From: Nematostella vectensis
Taxonomy: Eukaryota; Cnidaria; Anthozoa; Actiniaria; Edwardsiidae
Assembly: GCF_932526225.1 (NCBI RefSeq)
Contig: NC_064040.1
Span: forward strand, 5,431,181-5,491,180
DNA length: 60,000 nucleotides
Direction: 5' to 3'
The notes below the pieces were generated by a model. It worked only from the letters and a program-made list of their open reading frames with translations. It did no database searches and was not told the DNA's origin. The position numbers and the translations under genes are program-made. Position 1 is the first letter of the stretch. The number at the start of each line of letters is the position of its first letter. This document shows, piece after piece, positions 31,001 through 36,700 of this stretch.

Positions 31001-32668
31001 CCTTGTTAAAGTGGTGAAGGGAAAAACGGAGTGAGCGCATGAAGTTAAGACCGGTTGAGTGAGAAAATGCATGCTTCAATGCGGGGGCCCTTCGCCTTGC
31101 TCTACTTTTCTTCCTGAACATGTAACTATCATACATCAATTTAGCGTCTTCTTGTGCATTTTTTTTACTTTTCACCGCCTGGTGACCCTATCACTTGTTT
31201 TCTAAAATCACCATCAAACCGCCGGTAAACTATATATCCTATTGCCCGTGGGCGGTTATTGCTCTCAGCTCTCATGAATTGATAATCATTCCAACAGTCA
31301 AAACTAAAGGCTTGAAAATCGATAGTCTTCAATTTATCAAGCGGATGACCAAGGGAGATTTTTCTGGCTATCTTTGTTACTGTTTCATGGAGGGTTATTG
31401 AGTAAAAGGACACGTGGCCCACGAAAAAATCGCGACATGTGTACTTTTCATATTTTTTTTCTTGCATGTAGTATCTATTGGTCCTTATTCAAAGCATTCC
31501 GACAGGTTCCGATAGACTCATTTATCTGATTTCGACTTTAAACAGCGTAACACTACACCGATATGATAGTAACGAAAACCCAACAAGACCTGGGCAATAC
31601 TTCATGCACGGATACGGGTTACGTAATATGCCCTAGACATGCTATTGGTTCTTGCATCAAAAAGTTTCTACGCGGAATACCACCTTGTGCTTGATTATTC
31701 CGTGGATTAAAATATCGAGTTAAATATCTAAAAAAAGGTAAGCGAACACATTACCACATCATGGAAAGAACGCTGCGTAAAGAAAGTATGCTTACACATA
31801 AACTAAAAATCTTCTATACATGTAGAGGCGGATTTTGGAAATAACAAAAACATGTATCACATGCTTACTTTCTTTTTCCTTTTCTACGACCCCCCCCCAC
31901 CCACCCCGCCTTATGTTTTAAGTAAAGTAAAAAAATCATTTTGTGTATGATTCCTGCGTTTCTTTTATCACACATTTCACACCGCCAACTCGAGCCACCT
32001 CTAACTCGAAATTATTTGTTTACTCTTTAAAGGTCGAGTTAGCAGTATTCTATTGTTCATATTGTTCATATTGTGTACTACATAAAGTGAGTAGTGCATT
32101 GAAATGTTTTTTCTTTTTACTTTTTGGCTTCCGAGTTAGTGTTATGCCGTATTGTGCACTACATAACTTGAGTAGTACATGGAGTAAGTATCAGGTCGCC
32201 GACACATCCGGAGGTCAATCATACACTACGAATCCCAGCACGTGCTCCATGGTAAAATGAACGAAAGCACATAACGATAACTACCTCCGAAAACGCGACA
32301 AAAACACACAGAGATGAACAGTAGAACTCTTTTCTGGCTGTCATGGATAAGTACTTGATTTAAAGAGGATTATTGTTAGGTCTCACGCGTGAGCTACTCG
32401 GAGCAATGTATTAATAATTTGCATAAAAATACCTGATTGTGAATACTACTTTTAAAATTAACTAAAGAAATTGTTTTAAGATTTAATATTGTGTACACTG
32501 ATGGTAAAATACAGGGGATCCAGTGCTTTAATTGGAGTCATAATAAGAGACAAATCAATTATATGTTGAGTAATAAGTCAAGTTAATAAGATAGTTTGAG
32601 CAATACGTACCTTTAATCGAAGCGCGCAACACACGAGAGAAAAAACAATTGCCCTCATATGTGCCATA
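6923..32668 (-). CDS. Notch-ligand-like (DSL) transmembrane protein, 29 candidate exons
   Basis: Coding exons, 5' to 3': 32611-32668(?), 29933-30235, 27046-27201, 26507-26693, 25918-25978, 25380-25447, 24976-25047, 24503-24619, 24274-24387, 24136-24185, 23609-23825, 23387-23532, 22941-23115, 21351-21548, 20743-20985, 20228-20389, 19457-19573, 18675-18794, 17881-17991, 17592-17711, 17418-17445, 17213-17298, 16818-16943, 16390-16503, 8796-8897, 8316-8366, 8199-8234, 7531-7647, 6923-7038. Nearly all boundaries have GT/AG, and exons 2-29 sum to 3,513 nt with every phase matching, about 1,170 residues. Order: MNNL, DSL, about 22 EGF repeats, one transmembrane helix, 50-odd-residue tail with NPxY. 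DSL proteins are membrane ligands that activate Notch on adjacent cells. The EGF count exceeds Jagged's 16 and no VWC-like region is seen. The link across the 7.5-kb intron rests on phase and architecture, not transcripts. Confidence 0.8.
7108..7372 (+). repeat. 48-bp minisatellite carrying a TATA box and GC box per unit
   Basis: Units start at 7,108, 7,156, 7,204, 7,250, 7,298 and 7,346 (five complete, one partial); the third lacks two bases. Each includes CGGTATAAAATACCCATG (one has TTTAAAATA) and GCGGGGGCGCGCAGG. Since 48 is divisible by three and units lack stops in several frames, long artificial ORFs appear on both strands. It sits in the last intron of the Notch-ligand-like gene. Confidence 0.95.
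7531..7647 (-). CDS. Transmembrane exon
   Basis: Acceptor TTTCACAG|CTGAG and donor A|GTAAGT. It encodes a lysine-capped hydrophobic helix ([20 protein letters not shown]) followed by YFYMRRK, a standard stop-transfer sequence oriented as in a type I membrane protein. Phase 1 on both sides, like most EGF exons of this gene. Confidence 0.85.
8199..8366 (-). CDS. Two small juxtamembrane exons
   Basis: Exon 8,316-8,366 encodes [17 protein letters not shown], providing the last cysteine of the preceding EGF repeat. Exon 8,199-8,234 encodes the charged stretch [12 protein letters not shown]. Both have phase 1 boundaries and join the last EGF to the transmembrane exon. Confidence 0.7.
8513..8790 (+). 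repeat. Tandem ~70-bp repeat containing copies of an exon end and its splice donor
   Basis: Units at 8,651-8,720 and 8,721-8,790 are 70 bp, preceded by more diverged ones at about 8,513 and 8,587. Each has CTCACYRSCAAAGTC-type sequence, matching the 3' end and donor of the true exon 8,796-8,897, followed by a C-rich stretch (CATATCCCCCACCCCAC). Confidence 0.9.
8796..8897 (-). CDS. Final EGF-like exon (repeat 22)
   Basis: Acceptor TTTCAG|GGAATCC, donor GGCG|GTGAGT. Encodes [17 protein letters not shown] followed by [16 protein letters not shown], an EGF-like pattern completed by the next exon. Phase 1 to 1. It is separated from the previous EGF exon (16,390) by 7.5 kb holding two other genes. 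Confidence 0.7.
9944..9950 (+). promoter_or_regulatory. TATA box of the ependymin-related gene
   Basis: TATAAAA lies about 95 bp upstream of ATG 10,045, leaving room for a 60-70-base leader. Confidence 0.6.
10045..12543 (+). CDS. Ependymin-related secreted protein, six exons
   Basis: Exons: 10045-10120, 10577-10611, 10899-11030, 11311-11476, 11636-11720, 12417-12543; 621 nt in phase, 206 residues plus stop, the usual size of ependymin-related proteins. It begins with a signal peptide ([17 protein letters not shown]). Family-type features are [52 protein letters not shown] and the terminal [10 protein letters not shown], with cysteines spaced as in the ependymin fold. These are extracellular, often calcium-binding glycoproteins; the exact role here is unknown. 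The start lies downstream of a TATA box and AATAAA follows at 12,565. The gene lies on the opposite strand inside an intron of the Notch-ligand-like gene. The acceptor of exon 5 (TTTTAAG) is the weakest boundary. Confidence 0.87.
10143..10380 (+). repeat. Polypurine tract
   Basis: About 240 bases of almost pure A/G on the plus strand (for example GGGAGAGAAAATAAGAGAAA) in intron 1 of the ependymin-related gene. The complementary polypyrimidine strand yields a spurious Ser/Phe-rich ORF. Confidence 0.9.
11913..11928. repeat. 16-bp GC palindrome centred on CACGTG
   Basis: GGGGGCACGTGCCCCC is perfectly self-complementary and is followed by a C-rich run, in intron 5 of the ependymin-related gene. 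It contains an E-box, but the context suggests simple sequence. Confidence 0.8.
12565..12570 (+). promoter_or_regulatory. Polyadenylation signal of the ependymin-related gene
   Basis: AATAAA, 22 bases after the stop codon. Confidence 0.65.
12571..13725. other. Spacer between the nested genes
   Basis: No convincing gene. A 224-codon plus-strand ORF crosses a G homopolymer and has low-complexity composition. A 33-codon minus-strand ORF (12,740-12,841) begins in a good AAAATGGC context but has no recognisable continuation. Confidence 0.5.
13726..14745 (-). CDS. Class A (rhodopsin-like) G protein-coupled receptor, intronless
   Basis: A single 339-codon exon. Seven hydrophobic segments carry class A signatures: TM1 [13 protein letters not shown]2 [13 protein letters not shown]3 end SLDRYLALH (DRY), TM6 with the conserved proline (SYVPY, lacking CWxP), TM7 NSGVNPVFY (NPxxY). 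N-terminal NGT at residue 6 is a possible glycosylation site. Between TM4 and TM5 the extracellular loop is extremely short and without cysteine, so the usual TM3-loop 2 disulfide appears absent, as in melanocortin/cannabinoid/lipid receptor types. Such receptors signal through heterotrimeric G proteins at the cell surface. Ligand unknown. It lies within an intron of the Notch-ligand-like gene on the same strand, yet opens with its own ATG. Confidence 0.9.
   Translation of the reverse strand: MQSTFNGTHDNTCFFLRLDTRAVHEVYASFIVAIAMNIIGSIPTVLLNALVVLAIWRSAHLHSPSQMLLCNLAVTDLGVGMVSQPFYVAYKFSEINHDFVSYCWTGVTALVSSYIFAGGSFMTLTAISLDRYLALHMGLRYKTIVTSSRVTRLILLLWVLSILLGLSQLVLSTKAFIRLIAAVMTICLVTSISAYIMAFKELKRHQARVTTSHRDPTSLDPMDLNKYRKSLITMVQILVLILLSYVPYLCVSVAIAITGLNSQTRAARNITSPILFLNSGVNPVFYIWKIREIGNACRIVIRNALHLNVVLPETHSEEESNMSRFDSRMIKSRALPVVS
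14746..16389. other. Intronic / intergenic AT-rich DNA
   Basis: Between the GPCR start and the EGF exon at 16,390. I found no exon-like open frame with splice signals here, in particular no alternative transmembrane exon for the EGF gene. Confidence 0.5.
16390..17298 (-). CDS. EGF exons 21-24 (repeats 19-21)
   Basis: Exon 16,390-16,503 ([16 protein letters not shown]) and 16,818-16,943 ([20 protein letters not shown]) are whole calcium-binding-type EGF repeats. One repeat is split between a 28-nt microexon 17,418-17,445 (INNCRENPC) and 17,213-17,298 ([15 protein letters not shown]). All outer boundaries are phase 1; the split is phase 2. Confidence 0.82.
17592..18794 (-). CDS. EGF exons 18-20 (repeats 16-18)
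   Basis: 17,592-17,711 encodes [18 protein letters not shown]; 17,881-17,991 encodes [14 protein letters not shown]; 18,675-18,794 encodes [17 protein letters not shown] followed by [12 protein letters not shown]. Each is one full EGF module with phase 1 boundaries. Confidence 0.82.
18180..18300 (+). repeat. Degenerate short tandem repeat (AGCTTGAAGC)
   Basis: AGCTTCAAGC or AGCTTGAAGC followed by AAAATTAGGGTTAAAA-like sequence recurs about three times with ~35-40 bp spacing, in an intron. Dispersed copies of CTTCCTTTTTATTTGCTAT nearby (18,419 and 19,192) show further local duplication. Confidence 0.55.
18815..18890 (-). pseudogene. Broken tandem copy of EGF exon 18 (5' part)
   Basis: About 76 bases repeat the acceptor side of the adjacent exon (18,730-18,808), including the CTCTGAAAAGA acceptor region. 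One base of the cysteine codon region is lost (GATAAAACTC against GATAAACACTC), shifting frame, and no donor is present. It is a duplicated pseudo-exon. Confidence 0.85.
19457..21548 (-). CDS. EGF exons 14-17 (repeats 10-15)
   Basis: 19,457-19,573 ([16 protein letters not shown]); 20,228-20,389 ([19 protein letters not shown], an EGF with a long insertion before its second cysteine); 20,743-20,985 (two repeats, [10 protein letters not shown] and [10 protein letters not shown]); 21,351-21,548 ([11 protein letters not shown] and [16 protein letters not shown]). Phase 1 at every boundary. Several repeats have the calcium-binding D-x-D-E/D-C start. Confidence 0.85.
22543..22571 (+). repeat. C homopolymer
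   Basis: A run of more than 20 C ends in ACTGGG. Comparable G or C runs occur at about 5,091, 12,918, 21,770, 34,311 and 38,710. Confidence 0.9.
22710..22926. mobile_element. MITE with ~20-bp terminal inverted repeats and TA target duplication
   Basis: CTGTCGAATCCATTGTATCG at the left and its near-perfect reverse complement (one mismatch) at the right, flanked by TA on both sides. The 217-bp body has no coding capacity. It lies 14 bp beyond the donor side of EGF exon 22,941-23,115. TA duplication suggests Tc1/mariner mobilisation. Confidence 0.75.
22941..24619 (-). CDS. EGF exons 8-13 (repeats 3-9)
   Basis: 24,503-24,619 ([16 protein letters not shown]); 24,274-24,387 ([16 protein letters not shown]); 24,136-24,185 plus 23,609-23,825 ([29 protein letters not shown]); 23,387-23,532 ([14 protein letters not shown]); 22,941-23,115 ([22 protein letters not shown]). 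Three EGF modules are split by phase 0 or phase 1 introns. The acceptor of 23,115 is placed at TTTAAG because an upstream TGA blocks any earlier one. Confidence 0.82.
24976..25978 (-). CDS. EGF exons 5-7 (repeats 1-2, following DSL)
   Basis: 25,918-25,978 ([19 protein letters not shown]), 25,380-25,447 ([18 protein letters not shown]) and 24,976-25,047 ([18 protein letters not shown]). Short atypical EGF modules directly after DSL are normal for Delta/Jagged proteins, and the first here has the usual C-x3-C spacing. Confidence 0.8.
26507..26693 (-). CDS. DSL domain exon
   Basis: Acceptor TTTACAG|ATCC, donor ACAC|GTAAGT. Encodes [15 protein letters not shown] followed by [20 protein letters not shown] and a W..SNC end: the six-cysteine Delta/Serrate/LAG-2 domain with its YYG and GHY signatures. 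This module binds Notch EGF repeats 11-12 in characterised ligands. Confidence 0.93.
26751..26884 (+). repeat. Short tandem repeat, ~53-59-bp unit
   Basis: CTAGGTGACATGCTTTA recurs at 26,751, 26,804 and (one change) 26,863, followed by CTGGTATACAC in the first two. Intronic. Confidence 0.85.
27046..27201 (-). CDS. Linker exon between MNNL and DSL
   Basis: Acceptor TTTGCAG|AGAG, donor CAG|GTGAAG, 52 codons in phase 0. Encodes [20 protein letters not shown] and [13 protein letters not shown], matching in position and pattern the second half of the C2-like N-terminal region of Notch ligands. Confidence 0.8.
27480..27628. mobile_element. Small MITE-like inverted-repeat element
   Basis: Perfect 14-bp terminal inverted repeats (CCTAGTTTAGCCAC ... 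GTGGCTAAACTAGG) enclose 149 bp without coding potential. No clear target duplication. A diverged end-like sequence (CCTAGTCTAGCCAGG) follows at 27,655. Confidence 0.6.
28364..29210 (-). pseudogene. Degenerate IS630/Tc1-type DDE transposase
   Basis: Starts at ATG 29,210 ([20 protein letters not shown], helix-turn-helix region) with in-frame stops soon after. Later fragments carry the catalytic motifs: [20 protein letters not shown] (first D), [13 protein letters not shown] (second D) and [18 protein letters not shown] (glutamate). The family performs cut-and-paste transposition at TA. Several frame changes make it inactive. Confidence 0.85.
28847..28890. repeat. Perfect 20-bp-arm hairpin inside the transposase remnant
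   Basis: CGTCAGGTCTGTTCCTTTCC, loop GCTG, then the exact reverse complement. It disrupts the transposase reading frame and looks like a local inverted duplication. Confidence 0.9.
29933..30235 (-). CDS. MNNL domain exon (Notch ligand N-terminus)
   Basis: Acceptor TTTGCAG|CCAG, donor CCG|GTACGT, 101 codons in phase 0. Encodes [20 protein letters not shown] then [20 protein letters not shown], the cysteine pattern of the MNNL/C2-like domain at the start of Delta/Jagged proteins, followed by VYRFSGSWP. The alternative acceptor CAG|TGGC is nearby and would change the phase. Confidence 0.85.
30267..30779. mobile_element. Harbinger-like MITE with internal 109-bp duplication
   Basis: Imperfect terminal inverted repeats (GGCGCCGTCCACACTTACAC at left; GGGGTCGTCCACACTGACA read inward from the right), flanked by TAA at 30,264-30,266 and 30,780-30,782, the target size and sequence of PIF/Harbinger elements. 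Inside, 30,542-30,650 is repeated at 30,651-30,759 almost exactly. It abuts the MNNL exon by about 30 bp on the intron side. Confidence 0.7.
32611..32668 (-). CDS. Candidate signal-peptide first exon of the Notch-ligand-like gene
   Basis: ATG 32,668 leads to a donor (AAAG|GTACGT). The frame needed to join the MNNL exon in phase 0 reads [13 protein letters not shown] just before the donor, a good signal-peptide core, but the ATG is one base out of frame because of a 7-T run. In the ATG frame the segment is [19 protein letters not shown] and would need the alternative acceptor CAG|TGGC of exon 2. Either a homopolymer error or alternate splicing explains this. Confidence 0.4.
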
Positions 32669-33290
32669 AAAGTCCTTAACTTGAATTCACCAAAATATAT
32701 GCAGAAATTGGCAGGTAATCTTTAAGGAACGGCCTCCTTTCGTTGCTTGTAGCTTAGTACCATCAAATGAATGGAATGAGAGGAAATTCAATAACAGATC
32801 TCGTATTGTGTCACGAAACTCAGAGCTCCTGTCCTTGTGGAAGTTTTCTTAACTGTTAAAAATAGTGTTTAGTGTATCAATACGAAGAATATCATAGAGT
32901 GGCACGGATTGGGACCGTGACGTTTTTCTGCCTTGAGCAGTATGCAAATATTGCATTAGACTGGTAAATAAACAACTGATAGTCCCTAGGGAGCCCCTCT
33001 CGACACCCACCAACACAAGGTTATGACGTCACGGGCGAACTTTCACCCAAGTTAGACATTTTCTCGCGTTCAAAATAAGATAAAAAATAAAAAGTAGGTG
33101 TAGATGCCGAGAGAAGTGTTGTTTGTGTTTGCGTCGTTTACACCTGGACATGTGAAAATTTCGCGATTTTATTTTGAGACACTATTTTTTATGGCGTTAT
33201 ATTCCCGCCAAAATTCGATCTTGTGATTTGACATTCAAAGGAGGTTTCAATGTGCAACTTTTGTCATGCAATATTTGACGGTCACAATTT

Positions 33291-33390
33291 AACATGCGTG
33301 CATCTATAATGCGATTTTCTATGTTCACACTTTAACATGCGTGCATCTATGATGCGATTTTCTATGTTCACAATTCAACATGCGTGCTTA
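33291..33390 (+). repeat. 43-bp tandem repeat upstream of TIMM50
   Basis: AACATGCGTGCATCTATRAT starts at 33,291 and 33,334, with a truncated copy at 33,377; exact 43-bp period. Confidence 0.9.
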
Positions 33391-33715
33391 CAATTCGACA
33401 TCCATGTCCATAATGCAATGTGCTTTTTATCATGCGTGGCATGCCAACGACACAGTTAGTGTGCATTATCAATAAAACTGCTTTCCACTCTGTGGCAACC
33501 AGATGAGAGTAGCTTTGTGGAAATTATGTATGTTTTTATTTTGCGATTCACGGCAACAGTATCGCGAAAATGCGCATGCTAAAGCGCCCGTGTGTGGGGT
33601 GTTTTGCGAGTACGATTTGTGCCCATTGCGTTGGCATTTTTTAGAAGCTTGACATTCAACCCGGGAGAGACTGGTACCTATTGATGCTGCTGACCGTTTG
33701 ACTGCAGGCCTCAAC

Positions 33716-36700
33716 ATGGCGTCCGTTTTAGGTGCGCGGTGCAGAAGTTTTCTCAATAAAGTCCGAGTGAATTCCCGGATTTTAACATCCCCAAGAAACC
33801 GATTGATTTTTAATTGTAAAACTGAGCCACTACTTCCAAGGCAGTACTACCCTCTGAGAAATCAACGTGCGTTTTACTATGTAAAACCAAAGCAGAAGAA
33901 GGGACCGTCGCTAAAGGGATGGCTTCTGTTTGGCGGGGGAATGGTTGGTTTTGCGACCGCCGGCGTCATCTATTTAGGTCAGTGATAATTTTTACTCAGT
34001 AAGGGTTTATCTTAAAGAGTCGGCTAACTAAAAGTCCAGCCAGTTTCGCGACGTTGCCAGCAAATGGGTACAATTATATCATAGCATGAGTATTTCGCCT
34101 GCCATGTGACATGCTCAAATAGTGTTAGGCCAGTCAAAGTTGATTTCATGGTTAGCGTCATATAAGGTAAACACATTTTTCCCCAACTGGGTGCTTGCAT
34201 CAAGGGAATTATGAGGGAAAATACAATTTAGCTTTATAAATTATTCTACAACAGAAACAAACCTTGTGTTGATTTTTGCAGATTTGGCTAAAATAGCCAA
34301 GATTTTTACTGGGGGGGGGGGGGGGTACGTTTACCCATTTAGCAGACAAATTTTCTCCTAGCTTTTCCTAGGGGTAGCTTTTCCAAGCTTGCAGTGGTGC
34401 TCTGTTTTCTTTTATTTTAGCAGACTTTCCAGTCAAGTGGGGTTGTTCTTCAGAACCTCTCTATCCTCTATTTCTATGGGCCTGCTAGAGGCTGGTGACG
34501 AAAGATACCATGGAATCAACTTTCATTGGCCTTATTTCGAGATTCTAACTCCCTCCCCATTCAATAGGTCTAGGCAATTAAAATACAATATAACTTACTT
34601 TAGTAAAATGGGCTTAAGAATGTACATTATACAAAAAGACACATATTGCAGGGAACTACATTTTTAGACATTGTGTATCTTGCACTTTAATATCTTGAAT
34701 AAAATCACTTTTGAAAAATAGACATGGGAAGCTTATCATCCCCCTAACAGCTCAAATAATTATTTGTAAGTATTGTTTAAACATAGTTTAAGAGTCAAAG
34801 GCATAGAATATCACCTCACAGACGAACAGAATCAAAAAGCCCAAACTGTTGTGTTCTCATACCAGAACACCACACACCTCACAGACCAAAATACTATTCA
34901 TGTCTGCATTTAACACATCTTCAAATCCAAATTAAATAGAGGGAGGGATGACAGAAAACGAAAAAGAAACACTCTTGGTAGTGAAAAAAAGGCAAGGGAG
35001 AAAAAACAAAACAAAAAAAGAGAGGGATGAAGTAGAAATTTAATCTAGAGTTATAGACTTAAAAATAAGTGGGGTCTAATCAAGGTATATTCATTGACCA
35101 GCATCACAATTTTCAGTAGCTCATTTGTCAGTGTTATTATAGTGACATTGTACACATTGTCAGCTTATGGTACATTTTAGAGGTGTCTATGTCAATTTAT
35201 CCTTTTGTTTTATTTTTTATTTTTCCAGGCCAACCATTTGCAGATGAGCCTGATAAGGTAGGGATTAAGGATGATTGAATAATTTAACCTTCTGTGCCCT
35301 TGGCTAGAGAAGGGCAAACATAAAGGAAGTGAATCTTTGAAAGGGCAGGTACTGTAAGCTTGCTGGGTGAAACTTTTCTTCAAACTCTGTTACAGTACCT
35401 ACTGAACTACTGTTACTTCATTTCACATTTTTATCTTTAAAATATTGTTACTGTTACATATTGGTTTGTTATTTATTTTCTTTCTTTTGATGGTTTTACT
35501 TTTTTCATATAATATGCTCGTGGAATAGAGATATACGCAGTGTTTCAAACCTTTGTTTAGAAAGTGTGAAGAGTTCACCCTTCCTCACTTGAGTACCCTT
35601 AATTATATTTATTACATTATGGTATCCAATTTGTTTTTCAGCCTTCTAGAGACCCATATAAGAATGGTAAGACTCTCTTTCTTGGTTAAGGTCTGACTTC
35701 TGTGTAAAATTTTATGCAGAACTCTAATTTACCTTAAAACTTGTTTGTAGAATTGTTTCCACTTCAATTTATATACAGAGCACGGGATAGACTATGGGAT
35801 TTTTATGAGGTAAGTAGATATTTTTTGTTTGTTATTTGAAAGAAGAACTTATCTGATTTTTTTTTTCATTTTCTTGCATTTAGTTACACATCTCTTTAAG
35901 TTCTAATAGATAAAGGTCATGCTAGGTTACAGTTACTCTGCATTAAAAGTTAATATTCCCAACTACTATTCAACCAAGTACTTCGGACCATTCAACCAAC
36001 AGGAACTTATTAGTCTCCTGTAAAGAAAGTTGATCAATCACTTCTTTATTATTGTTTATAATTGAAAATAAATTTGCAATTATAAAACATCAATTGATAA
36101 AATGGTGACATGATTTGCTTCCTAGAAGGGTTTGTTTTATGACATAGTAATTTGAAATTGTGATAAGTGACTGTTATTACCACTGAGGTTTTGTCTATAA
36201 ATGCTATATCCTAGATGTTTGTTGAACCTTCAAGTACCAAGTTATTACCAGACCCACTACCAGAGCCTTATATTCAGCCACCGTACACCCTGATACTGGA
36301 GATGACAGATGTACTTGTACATCCTGAATATGATGTAAGACATGCACTGTTAGCTTTCTTTATACTGTAACACCTATTTCAAATAATAAGCCAATCATTG
36401 AATTGTGCACTTGTTCATGAATGCACTCAGCTACCATGAATACAAAATTAAAAGGAGTACACCTGGGTATGACAGTAGAGTACTACTAAAAACAAATACG
36501 AGCAGTTTGAAAACTGTAAAATATTGTTTTTTATCAAGCAATAGATTGATGCTTGTAAAGCACACATCCACTCAATAAAGTGAGGAGGTCCGACATCCCT
36601 AAATGGGTTGATATTATAATCTTTTTTGTTTTCTTTTGTTTTTTTTTTTTGTTTTGCAGAGAAAAAGTGGCTGGAGATTTCGCAAGAGACCTGGGGTCGA

